From: Brucella sp. 21LCYQ03
GTDB taxonomy: Bacteria > Pseudomonadota > Alphaproteobacteria > Rhizobiales > Rhizobiaceae
Assembly (NCBI RefSeq): GCF_023554105.1
Contig: NZ_JAMJWE010000005.1
Span: forward strand, 124,001-188,000
DNA length: 64,000 bases
Direction: 5' to 3'
The notes under the pieces are model-generated. The model saw only the letters and a program-made list of their open reading frames with translations. It had not been told where the DNA came from and made no database searches. Within the stretch, counting starts at the first letter, position 1, and each line of letters opens with the position of its first letter. The translations under genes and the position numbers were made by a program. This document shows positions 34,559 through 43,106 of this stretch, in pieces.

Positions 34559-35587
34559 ATGAAACTCATCGGCAAGTTGCCGTTTGGCGCAATTGTTGGC
34601 GCTGCAAGTCTTTTCGTAACTGGTTTTGCGGCTGAAGCAGCCGAAACGCAGTATCCGCTGACGTTGAAAAACTGCGCGCGCGACGTGACGTTTAAACATG
34701 CACCAGAACGTGCGGTTGCCGTTGGTCAAAGTAGCGCAGAAATTATGTATCTTCTGGGACTTGGCGATAAAATGGTTGGTACGGCCTTGTGGGTCGGCCC
34801 TGTTCTCAAGGGCTATGAAGAAGCCAATGCCAAGGTAAAGCGTCTCGCGGATAATGATCCGAGCTTTGAGAGCATTCTCGCGGAAAAGCCTGACCTCGTT
34901 GCTAATCAGTTCCAATGGCAGATTGGACCAGAGGGCGTTGTTGCGAAGGCTGAGCAGTTCGAAGAACTGGGCGTTCCGGTCTATACATCCCCAGCCGATT
35001 GCATCGGAAAAGACAATTCTGATGGTGGTGATGGTGTGCGTCACGACGCTTTCACCATGGATCAGGTCTATCAGGAAATTGACGAGCTTGCGCAGATTTT
35101 CAACGTGCAGGATCGCGGTGCGAAGGTTGTTGCTGATCTGAAAGCACGTGAAGACGCAGCACGTAAGAAGATCGCCTCTGCCGATGGCAAACTGTCGGCG
35201 GTCGTCTGGTTCTCCAGTGCAGAACTCGACATTGATCCTTATGTTGCGGGCAAAAACGGTGCTCCAGCCTATATTCTGAAAACACTTGGCATCAATAATA
35301 TTATTGATAGTGAAGAAGAGTGGCCGACTGTTGGCTGGGAAACCATTGCCAAATCCAATCCAACTATAATTGTCGCTGGAACTATGGATCGCCGCCGTTT
35401 CCCTGCTGATGATGTTGTAGTTAAGCGGGAGTTCCTGAAGACTGATCCGGTTGCAAGCCTCATGCCTGCGGTTAAGGACGGCCATGTATTCGATATGGAT
35501 GCACAGGCAATGAACCCGACTATCCGTACAATCGAAGGCATTGAAACGCTGGCTGATGCCATTGCAGCTTCAGGTCTGAACAAGTGA
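34559..35587 (+). CDS. ABC transporter periplasmic binding protein (BtuF/FepB class), B12-riboswitch controlled
   Basis: A 342-residue class III binding protein with a helical backbone. Signal peptide to about residue 29 (FAAEA-AE), then YPLTLKNCARDVTFKHAPERAVAVGQSSAEIMYLLGLGDKMVG, the typical metal-chelate/siderophore N-lobe, and VAGTMDRRRFPADD in the C-lobe. Two cysteines occur (one in KNCARD, one in ADCIG) and could form a disulfide. The riboswitch upstream argues for cobalamin, cobinamide or another corrinoid, or for cobalt chelates; the protein alone would fit a siderophore too. The permease gene overlaps by four bases. Confidence 0.88.
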   Translation: MKLIGKLPFGAIVGAASLFVTGFAAEAAETQYPLTLKNCARDVTFKHAPERAVAVGQSSAEIMYLLGLGDKMVGTALWVGPVLKGYEEANAKVKRLADNDPSFESILAEKPDLVANQFQWQIGPEGVVAKAEQFEELGVPVYTSPADCIGKDNSDGGDGVRHDAFTMDQVYQEIDELAQIFNVQDRGAKVVADLKAREDAARKKIASADGKLSAVVWFSSAELDIDPYVAGKNGAPAYILKTLGINNIIDSEEEWPTVGWETIAKSNPTIIVAGTMDRRRFPADDVVVKREFLKTDPVASLMPAVKDGHVFDMDAQAMNPTIRTIEGIETLADAIAASGLNK

Positions 35588-36639
35588 CAACACGCTCAGC
35601 CACAGCCGGAATTCTGGCTTCGAGAAGCTCAAGCAGCAGGGTGCTTTTTGGCATTCTGGCGCTTGTCTTGTTGCTCGGCGCGCTGTGGCTGGGCGCCGCC
35701 ATTGGCGAAACGTCTATACCTCTGGATGTGGTGGCAAAGACTATTGCTAACCGCGTCTGGAATGCTGGTTATCCGCTCGAGCCGATTGATGAAGGCATTG
35801 TCTGGAGCTATCGCTTAAGTCGTGCGGTTGTCGCGGCTTGTTGCGGTGCGGCTCTTGCAATATCGGGTGTCGTTCTGCAATCACTGCTGCGGAACTCTCT
35901 GGCTGATCCTTATATTCTAGGTATCTCTGCGGGGGCGTCGACAGGTGCTGTCGCGGTTGCAATCCTCGGTATAGGCGCTGGTATGCTTTCGCTTTCGGTA
36001 GGCGCTTTCATCGGTGCGATCATTGCATTTTCGCTTGTTTCCTTGCTGGCACTTCGCGCAGGGCGGGGAAACAGTGCAATCATTCTCGCAGGCATTGCAG
36101 GATCGCAACTTTTCAACGCGCTTACCTCATTCATTGTCACCAAGGCTGCAAATGCTGAACAGGCACGCGGTATTATGTTTTGGCTGTTGGGCAATCTCTC
36201 CGGTGTGCGTTGGCCTGATGTGACGCTTGCGCTACCAGCCTGTGTTGTGGGACTTGCAATCTGTCTTTGGCATGCGCGCGCCCTTGATGCCTTCACGTTT
36301 GGCTCGGAGTCGGCTGCTTCGCTTGGCATTCCTGTGCGCCGTGTCTATGCCGTATTGATCGGTGTCAGTGCCATGATGACGGCAGTTATGGTCTCGATTG
36401 TCGGATCGATTGGCTTCATCGGGCTGGTCATTCCTCATGCGGCACGTATGGTGGTTGGCGTCCGTCACGGACGATTATTGCCCGCTTCAGCACTCATAGG
36501 CGCAATTTTTATGATTGTTGCCGATATACTCTCCCGCATCATCATTCCGGGGCAGGTTCTGCCAATCGGGGTCATAACAGCTCTGTTCGGTGCTCCGGCT
36601 TTTGCATTTCTTCTTGGGCAGAGAAGGGCACAGTCATGA
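35584..36639 (+). CDS. ABC transporter permease (FecCD/BtuC family)
   Basis: A 351-residue FecCD-family permease with about ten membrane segments. Family stretches: YRLSRAVVAACCGAALAISGVVLQSLLRNSLADPYILGISAGASTGAV, and MVSIVGSIGFIGLVIPHAARMVVGVRHGRLLP, the ATPase contact. GTG start overlaps the binding-protein stop (GTGA), and its own stop overlaps the ATPase start (ATGA). Confidence 0.94.
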   Translation: MTTRSATAGILASRSSSSRVLFGILALVLLLGALWLGAAIGETSIPLDVVAKTIANRVWNAGYPLEPIDEGIVWSYRLSRAVVAACCGAALAISGVVLQSLLRNSLADPYILGISAGASTGAVAVAILGIGAGMLSLSVGAFIGAIIAFSLVSLLALRAGRGNSAIILAGIAGSQLFNALTSFIVTKAANAEQARGIMFWLLGNLSGVRWPDVTLALPACVVGLAICLWHARALDAFTFGSESAASLGIPVRRVYAVLIGVSAMMTAVMVSIVGSIGFIGLVIPHAARMVVGVRHGRLLPASALIGAIFMIVADILSRIIIPGQVLPIGVITALFGAPAFAFLLGQRRAQS

Positions 36640-37430
36640 TGCTTTCAACGCATAATGTCTTTTGGTCGGCTGGCGGTGTCGAAATCCTGCGCGACGTATC
36701 GCTCGACGTGAAAGAAGGCGAATTTCTCGGTATTATCGGGCCAAATGGTTCTGGTAAGACCAGTTTCCTGTCTCTTCTTTCTGGAGTTCGCCGCAGTCGT
36801 TCTGGTGAGGTGAGGCTGAGCGGAATACCTATTCATAAGCTCAACCGCCGGGAGATTGCACGCAAGCTCGCATTGGTTGAACAGCAGGCTGGTACGACTG
36901 ATCGCATAACAGCAAGGCAAGCAGTCGAGCTTGGACGTACCCCTTATCTCGGCGCACTTTCTCCATGGTCCTCCGAAGACGATATGATCGTAGATTGTGC
37001 GCTTGCAAATGTCGATATGACGCATCTCGCAGAACGCTACTGGCATACGCTTTCAGGTGGAGAGCGGCAGCGTGTGCACATTGCACGTGCGCTGGCACAA
37101 GAGCCGCAAATCTTGTTGCTGGACGAGCCGACGAACCACCTCGATATCGGACATCAGATTGGGCTGCTCGATCTTGTCAGCCGACAGAAGTTGACAGTGG
37201 TTGCGGCACTCCATGATTTGAACCATGCGGCGATGTTTTGTGATCGTATAGCCGTCATGGATAAAGGGCGGCTTGTTGCTTTAGGAACGCCGCGTGACGT
37301 GCTTCGGGCCGAATGTATCCGCAAGGTGTTCGGCGTTGAGGTGGAGGTGGAATACGAGGGCGTGGATGGCTGTCATATTCGTTATCGCGCACCGAACCAT
37401 CCGAAGCTTGAACTTAAACAATCCGCATAA
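36636..37430 (+). CDS. ABC transporter ATP-binding protein (FepC/BtuD class)
   Basis: A 264-residue ATPase with Walker A GPNGSGKTS, signature LSGGERQR, Walker B ILLLDEPTNHLD and switch LHDLNHA, all intact. It completes a binding protein, permease, ATPase importer. The C-terminus includes the FGVEVEVEYEGVDGCHIRY segment usual in this class. The pseudoazurin start codon lies two bases after its stop, so the copper protein is in the same apparent transcript. Confidence 0.94.
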   Translation: MMLSTHNVFWSAGGVEILRDVSLDVKEGEFLGIIGPNGSGKTSFLSLLSGVRRSRSGEVRLSGIPIHKLNRREIARKLALVEQQAGTTDRITARQAVELGRTPYLGALSPWSSEDDMIVDCALANVDMTHLAERYWHTLSGGERQRVHIARALAQEPQILLLDEPTNHLDIGHQIGLLDLVSRQKLTVVAALHDLNHAAMFCDRIAVMDKGRLVALGTPRDVLRAECIRKVFGVEVEVEYEGVDGCHIRYRAPNHPKLELKQSA

Positions 37431-37432
37431 AC

Positions 37433-37888
37433 ATGATTGGCATGACAATGAGCAAACGACTTTTTCTGGCCGCTGCGTTGATGGTTGCTTCTGCATTTCC
37501 AGCTTTGGCTGAGACGTTCGAAGTCAAGATGATGAACCGTGGTGAAAAAGGCTCAATGGTCTTCGAGCCGGACTTCTTGAAGTTAGCGCCGGGCGATAAA
37601 GTGAAATTCATTGCGACCCATAAGAGCCATAACGCAGCGACAGTCGATGGGATGGTTCCAGAGGGTAATCCGGGCTTTAAGGGCAAGATCAATGAAGAGA
37701 TCGAAGTGACTTTCGATCAAGCTGGCTTCTATGGCATCAAGTGTTCGCCGCATTACGGCATGGGTATGGTGATGTTGATTAAGGTTGGTGAAGTTGAGCT
37801 TCCGCAAAGTTATCGTGAGGTGAAGTTTCCCGCGCGTGCAAAAACGCGTTTCGACGAAATATTTGCAGAAATCAATCCAAATAAGTAG
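37433..37888 (+). CDS. Pseudoazurin (periplasmic blue copper protein)
   Basis: A type I copper electron carrier, known as donor to copper nitrite reductase and nitrous oxide reductase in denitrifiers. The signal peptide ends at ALA-ETFEVKM. Copper ligands are visible as His in HKSHNAATVDGM, and Cys, His and Met in KCSPHYGMGMV. The mature protein of about 123 residues is standard. Three ATG codons (37433, 37442, 37448) are possible starts and none has a clear ribosome-binding site, which hints at translational coupling to the ATPase gene. Its position behind a B12-riboswitch operon is unusual; a promoter inside the ATPase gene cannot be excluded. Confidence 0.93.
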   Translation: MIGMTMSKRLFLAAALMVASAFPALAETFEVKMMNRGEKGSMVFEPDFLKLAPGDKVKFIATHKSHNAATVDGMVPEGNPGFKGKINEEIEVTFDQAGFYGIKCSPHYGMGMVMLIKVGEVELPQSYREVKFPARAKTRFDEIFAEINPNK

Positions 37889-38269
37889 GGGTATTATATA
37901 ATATAAGTCTAATACGGATAAGAGATATATCAGTAAGTATATGAAAATATTCTGCTAATTATTAGGGTAATCACGCCAATGTGAGAGATTTGGTTGACAA
38001 TGTGTTTCCATTTTGTTGACGATTTGTTTATATCTCGCAGTGCATTCGGATAGCTGCTCATTTCTCTTCGAGTGAGCTTTCTTGAAGTGATTGGCACAAC
38101 CATATTTCGATTGTGACATCAATTCGAGTTTCGAGTGTAGGAGTTTCCCAAGACAGTATTTGTTTTGGGTGGCTCATTTTAAATAAACTATGTATAATTT
38201 GCGTTTGTTTCTATTTTTGAATAAAATTCAAGCGCTTTAATTTTTTATATCTATTTTGAAGTTATAATA
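37889..38269. other. AT-rich intergenic region without recognised gene
   Basis: About 380 bases between pseudoazurin and the terminator of the convergent reductase gene. No supported frame or RNA gene was found. A short repeat of TTGACAATGTGTTTCCATTTTG and TTGACGATTTGTTTAT type (two TTGAC elements 20 bases apart near 37993) is present but not interpretable. Confidence 0.4.
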
Positions 38270-38302
38270 AGCGGCGACCTTACATTTCAGATGGTCGCCG
38301 CT
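38270..38302 (-). terminator. Terminator after the tagaturonate reductase-like gene
   Basis: GCGGCGACC and GGTCGCCGC form a perfect 9-base stem 43 bases beyond the stop at 38346; on the minus strand it is followed by TTATTATAA. It could also stop plus-strand transcripts from pseudoazurin, where ATTTACATTT follows. Confidence 0.75.
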
Positions 38303-38345
38303 ATTTACATTTAGAATGAGAAGCGCATTACTTTCTAATTCGCCT

Positions 38346-39467
38346 TTACCCGATGGCTTTTTTCAGGCGCGTTTGAGTAAGGTTTATATTGAGTTCTGTT
38401 GCACGAGCAATAATAGGCACAAAGCGGCGCTGCTTCTTTTCCTCATGGTTGGTGGCGATATCCGCGATCCTATGTTTGAGGAACGGGTTAAGGAATCGCT
38501 CGCGGACAGTATTGACATAGGCTGCCGCCTGTTCGCCGAGACCATCAGCGGCAAAAACCGGCAGAACTTCTTCGCGCCAGAGCGCTTCGAGTTCATTGCG
38601 GATCGTTTCGTCACTCATGGCTTCCAGTACGATTTCATCTTTCGGACGATTACCGTTCAGCCATTGCTCGGCAATGAACGTGTGGCCGAGATTAAGCAGA
38701 TAGAGCTTCAGGCGCTCATAGCTTGCGAGGTCATCCGTCAACACAATGTCAGGATGCGTGCAGGGAAGCGTTAGCCCGTCTGTCTGTTCAATGACCCATA
38801 TCGCATAGGGTTCGGCAATTGCACCGACCGGATCGATCGGTTCTGATACGATGCGATCAACGAGGCTGTTGGCAAAAACACAATTGCTTTCGATCCATCG
38901 CGTGAAAGCTTTCGGCAGGCTCCAGCTTTCTGCGAGATCAAGCACAATCGATCGCAGCTTGTCGCCATTGCGCGAGATTAGCTCGCACGGGAAAATCGAC
39001 AGCGGCGCATCTGGATTGATCTGCCAGCGATTATGGAGCAACACAAGCAGCTTTGCGGGAAAGCTTTTAGGAAGGCGGTCGATTTCGCTCAGCAGGGAAA
39101 CATCGTCAGCAGCATCCAGCTCAAAACCTTTGTCGCCCGTATTAGACAAGATGACCTGCACTGTAGTTGCAAGGTCGCGTATGACTTGCCAGTCGGTGTG
39201 AGCGGAATAGGCGGCACTCACGCTTTTTGCCTGATGTTTTTCATCAACGGGCTTGCCGTCACGCAATCCGCGAATAATGACCGGATAGCCTTCGCCATTG
39301 TTCAACGCTGCAATGCGGCGTGCGCTTTCAGGATTGGATGTGGTCTGAACAATGGCAATTGTGCCGATGGCGTCGCCTTTGGCCAGCGCTTCCGAAATGA
39401 AGAAATCCACGTGTCCGAGCAGAAAACGGCTCGTTCCAAACTGTAGAATCGATGGCTGCGCGGTCAT
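38346..39467 (-). CDS. uxaB: Mannitol-dehydrogenase-family oxidoreductase, tagaturonate/fructuronate reductase-like
   Basis: A 373-residue polyol/uronate dehydrogenase. It starts SILQFGTSRFLLGHVDFFISEA, the NAD-binding N-terminus of UxaB/MtlD proteins, contains VILSNTGDKGFEL and the signature KLYLLNLGHTFIAEQWL (K-x5-NxxH-type catalytic Lys-Asn-His), and is shorter than UxuB/MtlK (about 480), close to compact UxaB-like members. Such enzymes interconvert tagaturonate or fructuronate with altronate or mannonate. It is divergent from a GntR regulator followed by an altronate-dehydratase-type enzyme, which makes tagaturonate/altronate the likely pair. A possible GntR operator stands about 50 bases before its ATG. 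Confidence 0.85.
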   Translation of the reverse strand: MTAQPSILQFGTSRFLLGHVDFFISEALAKGDAIGTIAIVQTTSNPESARRIAALNNGEGYPVIIRGLRDGKPVDEKHQAKSVSAAYSAHTDWQVIRDLATTVQVILSNTGDKGFELDAADDVSLLSEIDRLPKSFPAKLLVLLHNRWQINPDAPLSIFPCELISRNGDKLRSIVLDLAESWSLPKAFTRWIESNCVFANSLVDRIVSEPIDPVGAIAEPYAIWVIEQTDGLTLPCTHPDIVLTDDLASYERLKLYLLNLGHTFIAEQWLNGNRPKDEIVLEAMSDETIRNELEALWREEVLPVFAADGLGEQAAAYVNTVRERFLNPFLKHRIADIATNHEEKKQRRFVPIIARATELNINLTQTRLKKAIG

Positions 39468-39514
39468 GTAATCCTCCCTTAGATTGTCGTGAAATAGCTA
39501 CGCCAGTGGGTAAA

Positions 39515-39529
39515 ATTGGTCAAGCCACT
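39515..39529. promoter_or_regulatory. Possible GntR operator at the reductase gene side
   Basis: ATTGGTCAAGCCACT has the partly palindromic form TTGGT-x-AAGCCA. A related element is at 39633-39647 near the GntR start. Hexuronate GntR proteins of the ExuR/UxuR kind bind TGGT...ACCA palindromes, so the pair may be operators. Confidence 0.4.
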
Positions 39530-39632
39530 CTTTAAAAACCATCTAAAACATGGTGCGACAAAACTGACATAAAAGCCAATTTATAATAATTACAATGAGA
39601 TAGCTAATATTGCACTTTTTGCATCTTCAAAA

Positions 39633-39647
39633 TATGGTAAGGCCAAT
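39633..39647. promoter_or_regulatory. Possible GntR operator at the GntR gene side
   Basis: TATGGTAAGGCCAAT shares TGGT-(C/A)-A-(A/G)-G-CCA with the element at 39515-39529. It ends 13 bases before the GntR ATG, suitable for autorepression. Confidence 0.4.
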
Positions 39648-39659
39648 TTGGGAGAGAGC

Positions 39660-40364
39660 ATGAGCGAGCATATTGGCTCCGTGGAACCACGGAGGCTTTA
39701 CCAACAAATTGCCGACCGGGTCAGACTGCTGATCCGCGAAGGCCATTTTCCAGCCGGAAGCAGGCTTCCAGCCGAGCGCGAACTCGCGCATCAGTTGGGT
39801 GTGTCGCGTCCATCCTTGCGTGAGGCGCTCATTGCGCTTGAAATTGCAGGCAATGTCGAAATCCGCATGGGTTCCGGCATCTATGTCGCCGCAGAAGAAA
39901 CACGGCTTCCAGCACAAGGCGGTTCGATTGGCGAAAGCCCGCTAGAAATCATGCAGGCGCGTTCGCTGATCGAAGGCAGCGCCGTTATTATGGCTTGCAG
40001 CCAGATTACCTCTGAAGCGCTGGAGCGTTTGCGCGGCAATCTTGATGCGATGCGGCTACAGATAGAAGGGGAGCGTAAGCCGATTGAACTGGATCGCCAG
40101 TTTCATCTGATCATTGCCGAACAATCGGGCAATTCGGTTGTTGCCCGCATCGTGCGTGATCTTTTTGACGAACGGCATAGCCCGCTGACTGCGCAAATGC
40201 GTACCCGATATGAGAATGCCGAAACATGGACATATGCTTTGGCAGAGCATGAGAAGATTTATGCTGCACTGGAGGCGAGGGATCCGCTTCTGGCGCAGGC
40301 AGCGATGCGCACGCATCTGGATACATCAAAGCAGCGATGGATGGAGAACGAGCCTCGGGATTAG
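39660..40364 (+). CDS. GntR-family regulator (FadR/FCD subfamily) of the hexuronate cluster
   Basis: A 234-residue regulator. Winged helix RLYQQIADRVRLLIREGHFPAGSRLPAERELAHQLGVSRPSLREALIALEIAG at about 10-65, and an FCD ligand domain (MQARSLIEGSAVIMA, RQFHLIIAEQSGNSVVARI, HEKIYAALEARDPLLAQAAMRTHLD). ATG 39660 follows GGGAGAG. It is the first gene of the plus-strand unit with the UxaA-like enzyme, dehydrogenase and TRAP transporter, and divergent from the reductase. By family and context it likely senses a hexuronate or aldonate intermediate. Confidence 0.92.
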   Translation: MSEHIGSVEPRRLYQQIADRVRLLIREGHFPAGSRLPAERELAHQLGVSRPSLREALIALEIAGNVEIRMGSGIYVAAEETRLPAQGGSIGESPLEIMQARSLIEGSAVIMACSQITSEALERLRGNLDAMRLQIEGERKPIELDRQFHLIIAEQSGNSVVARIVRDLFDERHSPLTAQMRTRYENAETWTYALAEHEKIYAALEARDPLLAQAAMRTHLDTSKQRWMENEPRD

Positions 40365-40408
40365 GCTCGAACATTTGCTGTAGTGGTTTTGGGAGTGAGG
40401 TCAGAATT

Positions 40409-41953
40409 ATGAACGACAAGGCTGTCTCGGCTGTAACGCCGGTAATCCTTTTGCATCCGTCTGATGATGTGGCAGTTGCGCGTATTTCGGTTCGCGCAGG
40501 CGATCCGATCGGGCTTGCTGACGTTATAGCACGTGATTTGATCGGGCGCGGTCACAAGGTAGCTTTGCGCGATATCGCGGCCGGTAAAGAAGTCCATAAA
40601 TATGGACAGGTGATTGGTGTCGCCATCAAGGATATTGCGGTGGGCGAGCATGTGCATCTGCACAATCTCGCAATGCTGCCATCCGAGCATGAACATCAGT
40701 TTTCCGTCGATATTGAAGAGTGCGGTATGCTGCCGGAAGCGGAGCGCCGCCAGTTCATGGGCTATGATCGCGGTTTCGGTGGTGTCGGTACGCGCAACTA
40801 TATCGGCGTTATTTCATCGGTAAATTGCTCTGCGACCGTGTCTCGCTACATTGCGGATTACTTCAACCGCATGGGTGGTCTCGACGGCTTTGAAAACGTC
40901 GATGGCGTGGTAGCACTTACGCATGGCAGCGGCTGTGCGCTCAACACCAAGTCGGAAGGCTATCGTCTGTTGACCCGCACCATTCAGGGCTATGCCAAGC
41001 ACCCGAATTTCGGCGGCATTCTGCTGATCGGCCTTGGTTGCGAAACCAACCAGATCGCACCCATCATGGAACATTATCGCATGGAAGAGGGCGCACGCCT
41101 GCGCACCATGACGATCCAGCAGCACGGCGGAACACGTAAGACAATCGATCATGCAATTGCCGAGATCAAGGAAATGCTGCCGCTGGTGAATTCCGCTAAG
41201 CGCACGCCGCAGCCTTTGTCGAAGCTCAAGGTGGCACTCGAATGCGGTGGATCTGACGGCTATTCAGGTATTTCAGCAAACCCGGCTCTGGGCTATGCTT
41301 CTGATCTGATCGTGCGCAATGGCGGCACGACCGTTTTGGCAGAAACGCCGGAAATTTATGGCGCGGAACACCTTCTGACACGCCGCGCCGTGACACCAGC
41401 GGTTGCGGAAAAGCTGCTTCAGCGCATCGACTGGTGGCGCGATTATACGGCTCGCAACGGCGACGAGCTGAACAACAATCCATCGCATGGAAACAAGCTT
41501 GGCGGCCTGACCACTATTCTTGAAAAGTCGCTGGGTGCTGTTGCCAAGGGCGGCTCAATGCCTCTCAAGGCTGTTTATGAATTTGCTGAAACCGTAACCG
41601 AACAGGGTTTCACTTTCATGGATACGCCGGGCTACGACCCGGTTGCCGTGACCGGACAGGTGGCGGGTGGTTGTAACGTGATCTGCTTTACCACAGGGCG
41701 CGGATCTGTTTCGGGCTTCAAGCCTGCGCCTTGCATCAAAATCGCGACCAATTCCGAAATGTACGAGCACATGAAGGAAGACATGGACTTCAATTGCGGT
41801 GGCATCGTTACCGGCGATGAAACCATTGAAGAGTCCGGCACGCGCATTTTCGAGCACATTATCGCGGTGGCTTCTGGTGAGCAGACACTGAGCGAAATCT
41901 ATGACTATGGCGATAACGAATTCGTACCGTGGCAGGTTGGCGCCGTAACCTGA
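40409..41953 (+). CDS. uxaA: UxaA-family altronate/galactarate-type dehydratase
   Basis: A 514-residue dehydratase of the UxaA/GarD family. The N-terminal SAF domain (about residues 5-85: ILLHPSDDVAVARISVRAGDPI, GHKVALRDIAAGKEVHKYGQVIG) is joined to the catalytic part (GYDRGFGGVGTRNYIGVISSVNCSATVSRYIADYF, CGGSDGYSGISANPALGYASD, and FMDTPGYDPVAVTGQVAGGCN). It would convert altronate, or a similar sugar acid, to 2-keto-3-deoxygluconate. GAGG lies before ATG 40409; the frame reaches back to 40337 inside the regulator gene but that part is not family-like. Substrate is inferred from the neighbouring reductase. Confidence 0.88.
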   Translation: MNDKAVSAVTPVILLHPSDDVAVARISVRAGDPIGLADVIARDLIGRGHKVALRDIAAGKEVHKYGQVIGVAIKDIAVGEHVHLHNLAMLPSEHEHQFSVDIEECGMLPEAERRQFMGYDRGFGGVGTRNYIGVISSVNCSATVSRYIADYFNRMGGLDGFENVDGVVALTHGSGCALNTKSEGYRLLTRTIQGYAKHPNFGGILLIGLGCETNQIAPIMEHYRMEEGARLRTMTIQQHGGTRKTIDHAIAEIKEMLPLVNSAKRTPQPLSKLKVALECGGSDGYSGISANPALGYASDLIVRNGGTTVLAETPEIYGAEHLLTRRAVTPAVAEKLLQRIDWWRDYTARNGDELNNNPSHGNKLGGLTTILEKSLGAVAKGGSMPLKAVYEFAETVTEQGFTFMDTPGYDPVAVTGQVAGGCNVICFTTGRGSVSGFKPAPCIKIATNSEMYEHMKEDMDFNCGGIVTGDETIEESGTRIFEHIIAVASGEQTLSEIYDYGDNEFVPWQVGAVT

Positions 41954-41989
41954 TCTGCCTTATGCAATAAAAATGACAGGAATATTCTG

Positions 41990-43006
41990 ATGGTCAAAGC
42001 TCTGCGTATCGAGAGCGAGAACGTAACTCGTTTTGCTGAAATTCCGGAAGCTCCGCTCTTGCCGGGGCATGTTCGTGTAAGCGTGAAGCATGTTGGGCTT
42101 TGCGGCAGCGATTTGAATACGTTCAAGGGGCTTAACCCGCTGGTGGAACTGCCGCGGATACCCGGCCATGAAATCGGCGGTGAAATCATCGAGGCGGGTG
42201 AGGGTGTGAGCGCGGCCTATGCCAAGGGCAAACGAATTATCGTGCTGCCTTACACCAATTGCGGTCAGTGTTCGTCTTGCCGCAAAGGGCGTCTGAATGC
42301 CTGTCGTTACAACAAGACGCTCGGCGTGCAGCAGAATGGCGGATTGGCAGAACAGATCGTGCTTCCAGCCGAGAAACTGATCCTGAATGATACGCTTGCA
42401 CCCCGTCATCTGGCATTGGTTGAGCCGCTTTCGGTTGGTTTCCATGCGGTTGAACGCGGCCGCGTTCAGGCGGGTGATACAGTGGCGGTGCTTGGTTGCG
42501 GCATGATCGGTATGGGCGTGCTGATTGGTGCGGTTGCGCGCGGTGCCAAGGTTATCGCTATTGATCCGAGTGCTGAAAAGCGCGAACTGGCGCTGAAATT
42601 TGGCGCAACACATGCACTGCCGGGCGGCGAAGACGTCGTCGCAAAGGTGCAGGAACTCACCAACGACGATGGTGTGGACATTGCCTTTGAAGCGGTCGGT
42701 CTGCCAATCACATTCACGCAGGCTGTTGACCTCGCAGGCTTTGCTGGTCGTGTGGTCTATGTCGGTTATTCCAAGTCGCCTGTGACCTATCAGACCCAAT
42801 TCTTCAATCTCAAAGAACTCGACATTATGGGCTCGCGCAATGCGACGCTCACTGACTTTGAAGCCGTCATCGCGCATCTCGAAAAGCTCAGCGATGATGC
42901 GGACCAGCTTATTTCAAAAGTGTTTCCTTTTGAGGAAGCAGAACAGGCGCTGCCCTATTGGGATGGCGACCGCAACGTTCTGAAAATCATTATTGAACGC
43001 AACTAA
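41990..43006 (+). CDS. Zinc-dependent alcohol dehydrogenase (sorbitol/galactonate dehydrogenase type)
   Basis: A 338-residue medium-chain dehydrogenase. Catalytic zinc ligands are seen in GLCGSDLN and GHEIGGE; the structural zinc site is the four-Cys block CGQCSSCRKGRLNAC; the Rossmann motif is VLGCGMIGMGV. NAD is likely from the following acidic residue in IAIDPSAEK. Members include L-galactonate-5-dehydrogenase and L-threonine or sorbitol dehydrogenases. Here it is between uxaA and the TRAP genes, so oxidation of a sugar acid or polyol that feeds the reductase/dehydratase steps is the likely role. Confidence 0.9.
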   Translation: MVKALRIESENVTRFAEIPEAPLLPGHVRVSVKHVGLCGSDLNTFKGLNPLVELPRIPGHEIGGEIIEAGEGVSAAYAKGKRIIVLPYTNCGQCSSCRKGRLNACRYNKTLGVQQNGGLAEQIVLPAEKLILNDTLAPRHLALVEPLSVGFHAVERGRVQAGDTVAVLGCGMIGMGVLIGAVARGAKVIAIDPSAEKRELALKFGATHALPGGEDVVAKVQELTNDDGVDIAFEAVGLPITFTQAVDLAGFAGRVVYVGYSKSPVTYQTQFFNLKELDIMGSRNATLTDFEAVIAHLEKLSDDADQLISKVFPFEEAEQALPYWDGDRNVLKIIIERN

Positions 43007-43106
43007 ATCGAAGCGAGTTTTCATGCTGTGGAAGGAACAGCGTGAAAACTCCGTGGAGGAAACCGGCCTTGTGGCCACCTGTAAGGACCCTAAAGGGAGG
43101 AATATC

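Noticed and set aside
34466-35485. A 339-codon minus-strand frame opposite the B12-type binding protein
   Set aside because: It is a long open shadow of a well-recognised binding-protein gene; it has no signal, motif or start site of its own.
38080-38120. Sigma-54 promoter suggested by TTGGCACAACC near 38090
   Set aside because: The -12 GC element at the correct spacing is missing and no gene lies downstream in that direction.
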